This document shows positions 8,377 through 17,387 of a stretch of DNA of 64,000 nucleotides, piece after piece. Origin of the DNA: Prosthecodimorpha hirschii (GTDB taxonomy: Bacteria > Pseudomonadota > Alphaproteobacteria > Rhizobiales > Ancalomicrobiaceae). A program made the position numbers and the translations under genes. A model generated the notes under the pieces. It was not told the origin of the DNA. It ran no database searches and worked only from the letters and a program-made list of their open reading frames with translations. The stretch lies in NCBI RefSeq assembly GCF_001305515.1, contig NZ_LJYW01000001.1:406226-470225 (forward strand), given 5' to 3'. Each line of letters begins with the position of its first letter. The first letter of the stretch is position 1.

Positions 8377-9174
8377 TCAGTGCAGGATCTGGCTCAGGAA
8401 CAGCTTGGTCCGCTCATGCTGCGGATTGCCGAAGAAGGCTTCCGGCTCGTTCTGTTCGATGATCTGGCCGGCATCCATGAAGATGACCCGGTTGGCGACC
8501 TGGCGGGCGAAGCCCATCTCGTGGGTCACGCACAGCATGGTCATGCCGGATTCGGCAAGGCTGATCATGACTTCGAGCACTTCCTTGACCATTTCCGGGT
8601 CGAGCGCCGAGGTGGGTTCGTCGAACAGCATGATCTTGGGGTTCATGCACAGCGACCGGGCGATCGCGACACGCTGCTGCTGGCCGCCCGAGAGCTGTCC
8701 CGGATACTTGTTCGCCTGCTCGGGGATGCGCACCCGCTTCAGGTAGTGCATCGCCACCTCCTCGGCTTCCTTCTTGGGCATCTTCTTGACCCAGATCGGC
8801 GCGAGGGTGCAGTTCTCCAGGATGGTCAGGTGCGGGAACAGGTTGAAGTGCTGGAAGACCATGCCGACATCGCGCCGCACCTCGTCGATCTTCTTCAGAT
8901 CGTTGGTCAGTTCGATGCCGTCGACGACGATCTGGCCCTTCTGGTGTTCCTCCAGGCGGTTGATGCAGCGGATCATGGTCGACTTGCCGGAGCCGGACGG
9001 GCCGCAGATGACGATCCGCTCGCCCTTCATCACGGTCAGATTGATGTCCTTGAGGACATGGAAATCGCCGTACCACTTGTTGACGCCGGCAAGCTTCACG
9101 GCGGTCTCGTCGGAGACCTTCATCTTGGACCGGTCGGCCTTGAGCTCGATCGCGGAGACGGTGTTGTCGGACAT
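8377..9174 (-). CDS. aapP: General L-amino acid ABC transporter, ATP-binding protein
   Basis: 265 residues. Complete ABC ATPase: Walker A GPSGSGKS at 58-65, Q-loop [10 protein letters not shown] near 107-115, signature LSGGQQQR at 161-168, Walker B IMLFDE at 181-186 and the H-loop His218 (CVTHEMG). It powers uptake of a broad range of L-amino acids through AapQM. The start at 9174 ([11 protein letters not shown]) is preferred over an upstream ATG because that extension would overlap aapM. Last gene of the aapJQMP operon, 14 bases after aapM. In rhizobia, Aap also has a role in amino acid exchange and efflux (established knowledge). Confidence 0.95.
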   Translation of the reverse strand: MSDNTVSAIELKADRSKMKVSDETAVKLAGVNKWYGDFHVLKDINLTVMKGERIVICGPSGSGKSTMIRCINRLEEHQKGQIVVDGIELTNDLKKIDEVRRDVGMVFQHFNLFPHLTILENCTLAPIWVKKMPKKEAEEVAMHYLKRVRIPEQANKYPGQLSGGQQQRVAIARSLCMNPKIMLFDEPTSALDPEMVKEVLEVMISLAESGMTMLCVTHEMGFARQVANRVIFMDAGQIIEQNEPEAFFGNPQHERTKLFLSQILH

Positions 9175-9188
9175 GGCGGAAGCTCCGT

Positions 9189-10340
9189 TCAGCGTTTGTG
9201 GCCGGTGTTGAGGCGGTTTTCCATGAACATCGAATACCGGCTCATGCCGAAGCAAAAGACCCAGTAGAAGACGGCGGCGACGAGGTAGCCGGTCATGGCG
9301 GTTGTCGGGGCGGCCCAGGCCGAATCGGTCCGGGTGAAATTGATCATGCCGAGCAGGTCGAAGATCGACACGATCGACACCAGGGTGGTGTCCTTGAACA
9401 GGCCGATGAAGGTGTTGACGATCCCCGGGATGACCAGCTTCAGCGCCTGCGGCATCACGACGAGGCCCATCATGCGCCAGTAGCTGAGGCCGAGCGCCAT
9501 GGCGCCCTCATACTGGCCTTTCGGGATCGCCTGCAGGCCGCCGCGCACCACCTCCGCCATATACGCGGCGGAGAACAGCGAGACGCCGATCAGGGCGCGC
9601 AGCAGCTTGTCGACGTCGACGCCGGCCGGCATGAACAGCGGCAGCATGTTCGAGGCCATGAACAGCACGGTGATCAGCGGGACGCCGCGCCAGAACTCGA
9701 TGAAGATGGTCGAGAGTAGCCGGATCACCGGCATCTTCGACCGTCGTCCGAGCGCCAGCAGGACGCCGAGCGGCAGCGACATGACGATGCCGGTGACCGC
9801 CACCACGAGGCTGACCAGCACGCCGCCCCACAGCGCCGTTTCGACATGGGGCAGACCGAACCAGCCGCCGACCAGCATCGAGAAGGCGAAGACCGGGAAG
9901 ATCAAGAAGAACAGGATCACGTTCAGCCGCTTCAGCGGCGCCGCCGGGATCATCAGCGGCACCAGCAGCACCACGAAGACCAGACCGGTCAGGTCGACCC
10001 GCCAGCGCTCCGCGATCGGATAGCGGCCGTAGACGAACAGTTTCCAGTAAGCCTGCACATAGGGCCAGCAGGCGCCGACATCGGGCGACTTGCGGCAGTC
10101 CTCGCCGCTTGTGCCGACGAAGACGGCGCGCACGATGGCGAAATCGACCACCTGCCAGATGAGCCAGGCGGCAAGGAAGAACCCCACGGCCGTCAGGAGG
10201 ATGTTGCCGGGGGTCGAGAAGAGGTTCTTCTTCAACCAGCCCTGCATGCCGACCATGCTCGGCGGCGGCGGCTCGGCCTGGACCATTTCGTGGCGCACGA
10301 AGGCGATCGGTGCGGTATCGGAGGCTGATGTCATGGTCAT
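9189..10340 (-). CDS. aapM: General L-amino acid ABC transporter, permease
   Basis: 383 residues. It has an N-terminal extension with early helices, a periplasmic loop containing [27 protein letters not shown] (in part [12 protein letters not shown]), and a C-terminal HisMQ-type permease core of five helices. The EAA coupling motif for AapP appears as [22 protein letters not shown] (near 290-311, from [14 protein letters not shown]). The long first extracytoplasmic loop distinguishes AapM from ordinary HisM proteins. The Shine-Dalgarno GGAGCGCTGAGCG overlaps the end of aapQ, three bases upstream, so translation is coupled. Confidence 0.94.
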   Translation of the reverse strand: MTMTSASDTAPIAFVRHEMVQAEPPPPSMVGMQGWLKKNLFSTPGNILLTAVGFFLAAWLIWQVVDFAIVRAVFVGTSGEDCRKSPDVGACWPYVQAYWKLFVYGRYPIAERWRVDLTGLVFVVLLVPLMIPAAPLKRLNVILFFLIFPVFAFSMLVGGWFGLPHVETALWGGVLVSLVVAVTGIVMSLPLGVLLALGRRSKMPVIRLLSTIFIEFWRGVPLITVLFMASNMLPLFMPAGVDVDKLLRALIGVSLFSAAYMAEVVRGGLQAIPKGQYEGAMALGLSYWRMMGLVVMPQALKLVIPGIVNTFIGLFKDTTLVSIVSIFDLLGMINFTRTDSAWAAPTTAMTGYLVAAVFYWVFCFGMSRYSMFMENRLNTGHKR

Positions 10341-10343
10341 CGC

Positions 10344-11537
10344 TCAGCGCTCCCGTATCGCCATCTTGGCATTGTACCAGTTCATGAAGGCGGATGTGGT
10401 CAGGCTGGTGCCGAGATAGATGACCATCCAGATGGCGATCACCTCGACGGCCTGTCCGGTCTGGTTCAGCACCGTGCCGCCGGTGGAGACCAGGTCGGGA
10501 TAGCCGACCGCGACCGCGAGCGAGGAGTTCTTGGTCAGGTTCAGATACTGGCTGGTCAGCGGCGGGATGATCACGCGCAGCGCCTGCGGCACGACGACGA
10601 GGCGAAGGATGTTGTTCGGCTTCAGGCCGAGCGAAGACGCTGCCTCGGTCTGGCCATGACTGACCGCCAGGATGCCGGCGCGGACGATCTCGGCGATGAA
10701 GGCGCCGGTATAGAAGGCGAGCGCCATCAGAAGCGCCATGAATTCCGGGATCACCCGGGTGCCGCCGGTGATGTTGAAGGTCGACTTGGCCGGCGCCGTC
10801 AGCGTGATGCCGGCACCCGTCGCCAGATAGGCGACGACCGGAAACGCGATCAGGACGGCGAGCGAAATCAGGAAGACAGGGGCTTGGGTGCCGGTGCGCT
10901 CCTGCAGCTTGCGGAACACGCTGCGCAGCACCAAGATCGCCACGATCGCGGCCAGCACCGCATAGAACATCGCGTCCGCGGTCAGCTTGGTCATCGTGAC
11001 CTGCGGCATGATCAGGCCGCGATTGTTCAGGAAGATCCAGCCCGGGATCGGCTGGATGGAGTCGCGCGGACCCGGGAGGACGCGCAGAACGCCGAAGTAC
11101 CAGAAGAAGATCTGGAGCAGCAGCGGCACGTTGCGCACGATCTCGACATAGCTGGTGGCGAGCTTGCGCACGACATAGTTGGACGAGAGCCGCGCCACGC
11201 CGCCGATGAAGCCGAAGATGGTGGCCAGGATCACGCCGAGCACGGCGACCAGGACGGTGTTGACGAGACCGACCAGGATGGCGCGGCCGTAATCCGCGTC
11301 CTGAGGATAGCTGATCAGGGATTGCGCGATATCGAAGCCGGCGGTCGTCGAGAGGAATCCGAACCCCTGGGCGATGTTCCGGCTCTGCAGATTGACGGCG
11401 GTATTGTGGATGATGCCCCAGGTCAGGAAGACCACAAAAGCAAGGGTCAATCCCTGGAAGATGCGACCACGCACGACTGGATCATTATACCAAACGACCT
11501 TGGCTTCGCCCGCTGCGGGCCCATCCGCTAATGCCAT
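10344..11537 (-). CDS. aapQ: General L-amino acid ABC transporter, permease
   Basis: 397 residues from ATG 11537, where AAGGAGGGGCG gives a strong ribosome site. Integral membrane subunit pairing with AapM. The sequence has the family's first helix (IFQGLTLAFVVFLTWGIIHN), conserved NVPLLLQIFFWYF, and the EAA loop around AASSLGLKPNNILRLVVVPQ (about 325-345) that contacts AapP. The region upstream of the chosen start, although open, is low-complexity Arg/Gly and non-homologous. Confidence 0.94.
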   Translation of the reverse strand: MALADGPAAGEAKVVWYNDPVVRGRIFQGLTLAFVVFLTWGIIHNTAVNLQSRNIAQGFGFLSTTAGFDIAQSLISYPQDADYGRAILVGLVNTVLVAVLGVILATIFGFIGGVARLSSNYVVRKLATSYVEIVRNVPLLLQIFFWYFGVLRVLPGPRDSIQPIPGWIFLNNRGLIMPQVTMTKLTADAMFYAVLAAIVAILVLRSVFRKLQERTGTQAPVFLISLAVLIAFPVVAYLATGAGITLTAPAKSTFNITGGTRVIPEFMALLMALAFYTGAFIAEIVRAGILAVSHGQTEAASSLGLKPNNILRLVVVPQALRVIIPPLTSQYLNLTKNSSLAVAVGYPDLVSTGGTVLNQTGQAVEVIAIWMVIYLGTSLTTSAFMNWYNAKMAIRER

Positions 11538-11640
11538 CGCCCCTCCTTGTCCGGCCCCGACGACGTTGCGCCGTCCCGACCGGCCCCGCCGGATGTCCTG
11601 TCGTTGTCGAGATCCCTCCGCGGGTCGCGCCCGCCGCGGA

Positions 11641-11656
11641 CCGGCCCGAAGGCCGG
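11641..11656 (-). promoter_or_regulatory. Intercistronic hairpin between aapJ and aapQ
   Basis: CCGGCC-CGAA-GGCCGG forms a 6-bp stem with a stable-looking tetraloop inside the 189-base gap between aapJ and aapQ, the only long gap in the operon. Such structures after a binding-protein gene usually raise its mRNA level relative to the permease genes by protecting the 3' end or attenuating readthrough. That role is inferred from other ABC operons. Confidence 0.45.
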
Positions 11657-11726
11657 AGCTCCGCACGGTGCGCCCCGCGGATGCCGCGGCCGCGATCCGG
11701 CAAGGATCGGGCCGCAGCCATCGCGA

Positions 11727-12746
11727 TCAACGGATCGGCGGGGCGTACATCAGGCCGCCCTTCGACCAGAGCGCGTTGACGCCGCGCGCGATCTTGAGGG
11801 GCGAGCCCTGGCCGACGGTCCGCTCGAAGGACTCGCCGTAGTTCCCGACATGCTTGACGATCTGGTAGGCCCAGGCGTTGGACAGGCCGATGCCCTCGCC
11901 GTACTTGCCTTCCTTGCCGAGCAGGCGGCGGATGTCCGGATTGGTCGAATTCAGCATCTCGTCGACATTGGCCTTGGTCACGCCGAGTTCCTCGGCGGTG
12001 AGCATGGCATTGAGCGTCCACTTGACCACGTTGAACCAGGCATCATCACCCTGGCGGACCAGCGGGCCGAGCGGCTCCTTGGAGATGATCTCGGGCAGAA
12101 CGATGTGGTCGCCCGGATTGGTCATCTTCAGGCGCTCGGAATAGAGACCCGATGCGTCCGTCGTGAAGGCGTCGCAGCGGCCCGAATCGTAGGCCTTGTT
12201 GACCTCGTCGCTCTTCTCGAACACCACCGGCTCGTACTTCATACCCTTGGAACGGAAGAAGTCGGCGAGGTTCAGCTCGGTCGTGGTGCCGGTCTGCACG
12301 CAGACCGAGGCCCCCGAAAGATTCAGGGCAGACGTGACGTTCAGGCTCTTGCGAACCATGAAGCCCTGGCCGTCATAATAGTTGACGCCCGCGAACTTGA
12401 GGCCGAGCGACGTGTCGCGCGACATGGTCCAGGTGGTGTTGCGGACGAGCAGATCGACCTCGCCGGACTGCAGCGCGGTGAAGCGCTCCTTGGCGGTCAG
12501 CGGAGTGAACTTGACCTTGTTCGGATCGTTGAAGATGGCCGCCGCGATGGCACGGCACATTTCGACATCAAGGCCGGTCCAGTTGCCGGAGGTGTCCGGC
12601 TGCGCGAAGCCGGTCAGTCCGGTGTTGGAGCCGCATTGCAGAAAGCCCTTGGTCTTCACGTCGTCCAGCGTCCCCGCCGACGCCGTGGTCGCGGCAGCGA
12701 AACCGAGCACGGCACCGAGCGCCGCCGTGACGAATTTGGTTTTCAT
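11727..12746 (-). CDS. aapJ: General L-amino acid ABC transporter, periplasmic binding protein
   Basis: 339 residues. Sec signal MKTKFVTAALGAVLGFAAATTASA, cleaved near residue 24, then GTLDDVKTKGFLQCGSNTGLTGFAQPD, the start of AapJ-type binding proteins. Further landmarks are GLDVEMCRAIAAA, ASVCVQTGTTTELNLADFF and GPLVRQGDDAWFNVVKW. It binds many L-amino acids and delivers them to AapQM. ATG 12746 is chosen because it begins the signal peptide and has AAGGGCTCGAAC upstream. First gene of aapJQMP; the promoter must lie in the 724-base region upstream. Confidence 0.95.
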   Translation of the reverse strand: MKTKFVTAALGAVLGFAAATTASAGTLDDVKTKGFLQCGSNTGLTGFAQPDTSGNWTGLDVEMCRAIAAAIFNDPNKVKFTPLTAKERFTALQSGEVDLLVRNTTWTMSRDTSLGLKFAGVNYYDGQGFMVRKSLNVTSALNLSGASVCVQTGTTTELNLADFFRSKGMKYEPVVFEKSDEVNKAYDSGRCDAFTTDASGLYSERLKMTNPGDHIVLPEIISKEPLGPLVRQGDDAWFNVVKWTLNAMLTAEELGVTKANVDEMLNSTNPDIRRLLGKEGKYGEGIGLSNAWAYQIVKHVGNYGESFERTVGQGSPLKIARGVNALWSKGGLMYAPPIR

Positions 12747-13470
12747 GTTCGAGCCCTTGCTGTTGCCTTCGGAAAAATTCACATCGCATCCCTTCACGGC
12801 CGGCGAGCGCGCCCTCCCCCACAAGATCCGTGCCAATCCCGGGGCGCCAGCGCGGCGTCACATGCGCGGCGCAGTCCCGGGCGACATCTGCGGAAGCGGG
12901 CATCTCCCATCTGCCCGGAAGGCCCGGACCAACAGGGTTTCGGCGCTCGGCGATCGCGACCCGGCAGAACGCTCCTCCCAAGAAAAGCCTCCTGCCCGTG
13001 GATATCACAGGCCAATTCCGACCAGGGGTCAAGGGGAGGCCGGTCGAATCGGGGACTGGGCGGCGTTAGCTGCCTGACAGGCTGGAGACGCAGGGCGCGC
13101 GACGGTCGGGAACCCCGTATCTCCGCGCCGGAGCGGCGACACCCGGGCGATCGAACCGACATCCCCTCAATCGGCGATCGCCGGGCGCGCACGGGCCCTG
13201 CACAGGCCACCGCCATGCGCGCCCAGTCCGAGCGAGACTGCGATGACCGCGGAGCCGGATCGTCGGTGCGTGCGACGCAGCATCGGTCGATGCGATGCGC
13301 CCACTTCCGATGCACATGCCAACCGGATAAGCACCGGCATCGACACGCGCCGGCGGACCGCGGCCGTCGGGGCGATCCGATCGGCAGACGAGACCGGCCG
13401 TTCCGGGCGCCGTCGCCCGTCCGCCGGTTGCGTTGACGGGTCTCGAGCCGCGACCGGGCAGGAGGATTGA
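12747..13470. other. Intergenic region between aapJ and the BASS-like transporter gene
   Basis: 724 bases flanked by divergent genes. It must contain the aapJ promoter (leftward) and that of the transporter (rightward). Several GATGC-containing direct and inverted repeats cluster at 13270-13345 (GCATCGGTCGATGC, CCGATGCACATGCC). I find no conserved protein, RNA gene or strong promoter match. Confidence 0.45.
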
Positions 13471-14406
13471 TTGCAGGCCATTCTGTCCTGGATGGGCCGT
13501 CACGGCACCGCCCTCTCCGCGGCGTCGGTGTTCACCGGCCTGCTTCTGCCCGATCTTGCGACCCAGGTCAGACCCTGGCTCGGCTCGTTCGTCGCCTGCA
13601 TCCTGACGCTCGCCCTGTTGATGGTGGAGCCGGCCCGGCTGGCCGGAACGCTGCGCCGGCCGCTTCCCCTCCTGGTCGGAGCCGTCGCCATGTCGCTGGC
13701 AACGCCGGCCTTGGTCCTGGGGCTGGAACCGGTCATCGGCCCCGCGCTCGGCCCCGGGCTGATGCTCGGCCTCTACATCTTCGCCTTCGCGCCGCCGACC
13801 TTGTCCGCGCCGGCCTTCGCCGCCCTCCTGGGTCTCGACGCCGCGCCGGCCCTGGCGCTGTGTCTCGGCCTGACGCTCGTCGCGCCGGTCCTGATTCCGC
13901 TGATCGCCGGCGGTCTGGGCGTCGATTTCCCGGTCGACGCCACCGCCCTGGCCTGGCGCCTCGCCATGATCGTCGGCCCCGCCGTCGTTCTCGCAACCGC
14001 GATCCGCGCTGGGCTCGGCAGCGAGCGAATCCTCCGGCACCGGCAATCGCTCACCGGCCTGATGATCTTCCCGCTGGCGATCTTCGCCATCGGCTCCATG
14101 GACGGCATCGCCGCGCGCTTCCTGGCCGAGCCCTTCCGCATGAGCGGCATCCTGGCGCTCGGCATCGGATTGGCCGTGGGCGGCATTCTGATCCAGACCG
14201 CGCTCTGTCGGCCGTTCGGCCGGTCGACGGCCCTTGCCTTGGGCTGGTGCGGTGGCAACCGCAACCTGGGACTGATCGTCGGGGCGATATCGGGGATCAC
14301 GCCGGCCGATACATGGGCCTACTTCGCGCTGGCCCAGTTTCCGATCTACGCACTTCCGTTGATTGCCAAGGCGGTATACTCGCGCATCGGCACAAGGGAA
14401 GGCTAG
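13471..14406 (+). CDS. Bile acid:sodium symporter (BASS/SBF)-like transporter
   Basis: 311 residues, almost entirely hydrophobic with nine or ten predicted helices. A TTG start at 13471 is favoured by GGAGG five bases upstream; ATG at 13492 is an alternative. The sequence resembles SBF-fold carriers: the pattern IFAFAPPTLSAPAFAALLG (about 107-125) corresponds to the substrate-binding crossover region, and LGWCGGNRNLGLIVGAI (about 264-280) to the second crossover, where Asn/Arg residues coordinate Na+ and substrate. An organic-anion substrate is likely. The related Acr3 arsenite exporters are less similar, although an ArsR regulator follows downstream. Confidence 0.7.
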   Translation: MQAILSWMGRHGTALSAASVFTGLLLPDLATQVRPWLGSFVACILTLALLMVEPARLAGTLRRPLPLLVGAVAMSLATPALVLGLEPVIGPALGPGLMLGLYIFAFAPPTLSAPAFAALLGLDAAPALALCLGLTLVAPVLIPLIAGGLGVDFPVDATALAWRLAMIVGPAVVLATAIRAGLGSERILRHRQSLTGLMIFPLAIFAIGSMDGIAARFLAEPFRMSGILALGIGLAVGGILIQTALCRPFGRSTALALGWCGGNRNLGLIVGAISGITPADTWAYFALAQFPIYALPLIAKAVYSRIGTREG

Positions 14407-14942
14407 GAGGAACAACTATTTCTAGTTTGTACACGCGGTTTGCTCGAAATTCAGGGCTGCCCCACCAATAAGGCATGGCCGAGAACCCGCTCGGATTCCC
14501 AATCAGACTGACGGATCAGATCGTAATTTCTTGATATCCTATAACGATACAATGCTGACTTTAAGTTTCCCAGCCCTCGCCCCGGAGTAAAATGCATAAG
14601 CATCCGTTCCCGCATGGTTGCCATATATTCAGACAAACCAGCACTTCATACTTAATTTTTTCCGCATGTGACAATGACATGAACTTTCCGCATACAATCA
14701 TTCCTACGTGTGCTGACAGGTTTTTGCGTCAACATGGATTTTTGTACTACATGTATGTTAGTTTATTTCTTTCCCTGATCGCATTGCATAAAGCGATTTG
14801 GTGAACTACCATTCCGGAATGTCGGGCTGTTCATGGGCAATCTGTTGAATGGTTCCTCGACGTTTTCATCCAGTTGTTGTGCATGCGGGCGCGCAACACC
14901 TGGGCAACCTGAGTATGACTCTCGGACGGAGATCACCTCTTG
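14407..14942. other. AT-rich island without a recognisable gene
   Basis: 536 bases whose composition drops sharply below the surroundings (long stretches such as cttaattttttccgc and gtttatttctttccctg). Two short open frames exist: 14451-14636 leftward (61 residues, starting MSEYMATMRERMLMHF) and 14592-14804 rightward (70 residues, starting MHKHPFPHGCHIF). Neither has a good ribosome site or a family I recognise. It may be an imported remnant, or a regulatory region for the ArsR gene at 14943. No inverted repeats typical of an insertion sequence are visible. Confidence 0.5.
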
Positions 14943-15296
14943 ATGGCACTTGACGCGACTGTGTTGGCGACAACACCCGCTGGTCTACCGAACGCGGGAG
15001 GCCCGCAGCCGACCGCCCTCGTTGCCAACGCCCGCGAAGCCAGCGAGCTGTTGAAGGCAATGGCCCATGAGGGGCGTTTGGTCATTCTTGCCCTGCTCGG
15101 CGAGCGGGAGCGATCGGTGACCGAACTTGAGAGCATGCTTGCGATCCGGCAACCGGCCGTCTCCCAGCAGCTGGCGCGCCTGCGCGCCGACGAACTGGTT
15201 CAGACGCGCCGGGAAGGCAAGCTCGTCTATTATTCCCTTGCAAGCGACTCCGTTCGGGAAATCATTCGAACGATGATCCGGATGTATCAGTCGTAA
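14943..15296 (+). CDS. ArsR-family winged-helix transcriptional regulator
   Basis: 117 residues. Typical ArsR/SmtB fold: helix 1 LLKAMAHEGRLVILALLGERERSV, recognition helix-turn-helix LESMLAIRQPAVSQQLARL (about 60-78), and beta-wing TRREGKLVYYSL (about 86-97). The HTH resembles the BigR/SqrR branch, but there is no cysteine in the protein, so the persulfide or metal thiol sensing of that branch is impossible. GGAG lies 11 bases before the ATG. No clear target operon: the nearest co-oriented gene is the BASS-like transporter upstream beyond the AT-rich island. Confidence 0.85.
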   Translation: MALDATVLATTPAGLPNAGGPQPTALVANAREASELLKAMAHEGRLVILALLGERERSVTELESMLAIRQPAVSQQLARLRADELVQTRREGKLVYYSLASDSVREIIRTMIRMYQS

Positions 15297-15655
15297 GGGA
15301 AGGAATGCGGCCCCGCTCCGTCGGCGACAGGTTCCCCGGAATTGCCGGCGGTTTGGGCCAGAGAAGGCATCGTTTGCGGCGGAACCGCCGCGCTTTGGCG
15401 ACGACGCCCACGATCTTCGAGCCGAAACGGCGTTCCTGTACAACGCCCTCAGGCCCATCGCGATGCAGGCGGTTCGCTCGGAACGCAGACTTGAGTCTCC
15501 GCACCGAGCGAACCGCGTGACCGCTGCGCGAGAAGTGAACAGCGCGGCGGTCGACATGGCCTCAGGCCGGATGCGCCGCGTCCGTGGCCTCTCCGTCGAA
15601 CCGGTCGCCCGTCAGGACACTCGGAACGCCCCGGCCGACCGCCGCGCGACGCCCC
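15297..15655. other. Intergenic region between arsR-like gene and tadD
   Basis: 359 bases between convergent genes. Contains a short GC hairpin GCGGCGG-AA-CCGCCGC at 15375-15390 and a long nested hairpin at 15469-15516. A 71-codon frame starting at 15305 directly abuts a GAAGGA stretch but has no conserved features, and I do not call it. Confidence 0.5.
15469..15516. repeat. Long nested hairpin
   Basis: Perfect 13-bp inverted repeat GCGGTTCGCTCGG / CCGAGCGAACCGC, with an inner 5-bp stem AGACT-TG-AGTCT inside its 22-base loop. It lies between the ends of the convergent arsR-like and tadD genes. It could serve as a bidirectional transcript end or be a dispersed palindromic element. There is no U-tract. 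Confidence 0.5.
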
Positions 15656-16288
15656 CTATCGGATGTCCTTGCCCAGCTTCATGCTTTCATCGAGCGCCGC
15701 CAGATTGGCCGCGATGACCGGATTGCCGGCATCCTTGGCGCGTGCCTGCGCGAGTTTGGCGCGAGCCCGCACAAGGTCGCCGCGCAGCAGGTACGAATAG
15801 CCCTGATTGTTCAGGATCACCGGATTTGCACCGGCAAGCCGGATCGCCTGCGCATAGGCCCGGTCCGCAAGATCGAACCGCCGCAACCGATCGTAGGAGG
15901 CGGCCAGGCCGACCCAGGCCTCGGCATCGCGCGGCCCAAGCTCGACCGCCTTGCGGAAGGACTGTTCGGCCAGACCGAAATGCCCCTCCCGGAAATGGCG
16001 CTTGCCGACGCTGACCGGGTCGACCGGCGAGGCGCCCGTCAGCCCGGTCGCCGCGACCGCGCCGGCGTCGTCGACCGCCACGGCGGGCGAGGCCGCGCCG
16101 GTGGTGGCCGGTTCGACCGTGGCCGCCGCCGGCTTCAGTCCGGTCGTTTCGGCCTCGCCGCGAACCAGCATGGCGCCGGTTTCGCAGCCGGCCAGCAGCG
16201 CCATCGAACAGACCAGACCCAGGATTCGGCCAGCCGACCGCAGATCGAGCGGCACCGGTGCCTGCCCCAGATGCCTGCGCATCCCCAT
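15656..16288 (-). CDS. tadD: Tad pilus assembly lipoprotein with TPR repeats
   Basis: About 210 residues. An N-terminal lipoprotein signal ends in the lipobox LLAGC (ILGLVCSMALLAGCETG), followed by a Thr/Ala-rich linker and three TPR motifs covering roughly the last 115 residues (HFGLAEQSFRKAVELGP, AEAWVGLAASYDRL, DLADRAYAQAIRLAG). TadD-type lipoproteins are needed for assembly or localisation of the Tad secretin machinery. The start is uncertain: ATG 16288 and 16282 and a GTG at 16330 are all in frame; I chose the one preceded by TTGGCGGG. Last gene of the cpaE-cpaF-tadB-tadC-tadD series, 122 bases after tadC. Confidence 0.8.
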   Translation of the reverse strand: MGMRRHLGQAPVPLDLRSAGRILGLVCSMALLAGCETGAMLVRGEAETTGLKPAAATVEPATTGAASPAVAVDDAGAVAATGLTGASPVDPVSVGKRHFREGHFGLAEQSFRKAVELGPRDAEAWVGLAASYDRLRRFDLADRAYAQAIRLAGANPVILNNQGYSYLLRGDLVRARAKLAQARAKDAGNPVIAANLAALDESMKLGKDIR

Positions 16289-16410
16289 CCCGCCAATCCA
16301 GCCCATCCCGTCCACTCCGCACACCGACACGGCCGGCGCCGTGGCGCGGCCCTTTGAGAAGATCTAGAGCACCGATCGGTTAAGAATTGTCGATGCGCCA
16401 CACGGCCCGG

Positions 16411-17376
16411 TCAGTTCGAATAGCCCTTCAGCCGGACGTAGACCGGCAGGATCGTCACCAGAAGCAAGACCGGGAAGATGCAAAGTCCCATGGGAATCAC
16501 AAGCTTGGCTGGAAGCGCATAGGCCTTCTCCTCGGCTCGGCTCAACCGCTGGTGACGCATGTCGTCGGAGTAGATCCGCAGCGCTTCGGTCATGCTGGAA
16601 CCAAGTTCTTCCGACTGTTGCAGAAGGGTCGCAAAGGAACGCGCCTCGGCGATCCCCAGTCGGTCGCCGAGATGGTCGAGCGCCTCGCCGAGCGTGCGCC
16701 CGGCCCGCATTTCGAGCGTCGTCATGGCGATATTGGCCGACAGCGACGGATAGCTCGGGGCGAGTTCCCGGCCGACGCGGTCCATCGCCGACTCCATCGA
16801 CAGGCCGGCATCGGCGCAGACCACCATCAGGTCCATGAAGTCGGGAAAGCCGGAACGGTGCTGCTCCATGTTGGCCTTGACGCGCTTGCCGAGATAGAAG
16901 GACGGCAGCAGGTAGCCGAGGACGCCGAGCCCGCCGAGGAGCATCCAGTAGAGTTGCGGCGTGAGATCCACCGTCGCCAGCGCCCCCGCGGCACCGCCGC
17001 CGAAGGCGAGCGCCAGACCGACGCGGGCGACGAAATACCAGACCACCGCCGACGGCTCGTAGAAGCCCGCCTGCAGCAGCTGCCGCTTCAGCTTGGCGAC
17101 CTGGCGCACGTCGTCGGGCACAAAGTTCTTGGCGACGCGCTCCATCAACTTGCGGCCGGACGCCTGGCTCTCGGCCATCGGCGAGCGCGGATCGTCGACG
17201 GTCACGTCGATGTCGAGCGATCCGACCTCCGAGGCACGCCGCCGGATCGTGCCGCGCGACTGGACGAACTGGCCGACCGCCAGGGTCACCGCGACGACGG
17301 CGCAGAACAGGAACACGCTCGGCAGGACGACACCGATATCGGTGCCGGCGAGGAGGTCGTCGATCAAATCGAGCAT
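16411..17376 (-). CDS. tadC: Tad pilus inner-membrane platform protein TadC
   Basis: 321 residues with a type II secretion system F (GspF-like) domain in the C-terminal half. A first membrane helix near 15-38 is followed by a cytoplasmic stretch, two helices near 115-165, the conserved FPDFMDLMVVCADAGLSMESAM (about 195-216, from FPDFMDLMVVCADAG), EELGSSMTEALR, and a last helix LGLCIFPVLLLVTILPVY-like near 300. It pairs with TadB to form the platform on which the CpaF ATPase drives pilin assembly. Starts 11 bases after tadB. Confidence 0.92.
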   Translation of the reverse strand: MLDLIDDLLAGTDIGVVLPSVFLFCAVVAVTLAVGQFVQSRGTIRRRASEVGSLDIDVTVDDPRSPMAESQASGRKLMERVAKNFVPDDVRQVAKLKRQLLQAGFYEPSAVVWYFVARVGLALAFGGGAAGALATVDLTPQLYWMLLGGLGVLGYLLPSFYLGKRVKANMEQHRSGFPDFMDLMVVCADAGLSMESAMDRVGRELAPSYPSLSANIAMTTLEMRAGRTLGEALDHLGDRLGIAEARSFATLLQQSEELGSSMTEALRIYSDDMRHQRLSRAEEKAYALPAKLVIPMGLCIFPVLLLVTILPVYVRLKGYSN

Positions 17377-17387
17377 GGCATCCGCCC

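Noticed and set aside
13066-14415. A 449-codon open frame opposite the BASS-like transporter
   Set aside because: Composition typical of an antisense shadow (Gly/Arg/Asp/Gln) while the other strand encodes a clean polytopic membrane protein.
15305-15520. A 71-codon frame after the arsR gene
   Set aside because: GAAGGA abuts the ATG too closely, the peptide is Arg/Pro-rich, and the frame spans a 48-base hairpin.
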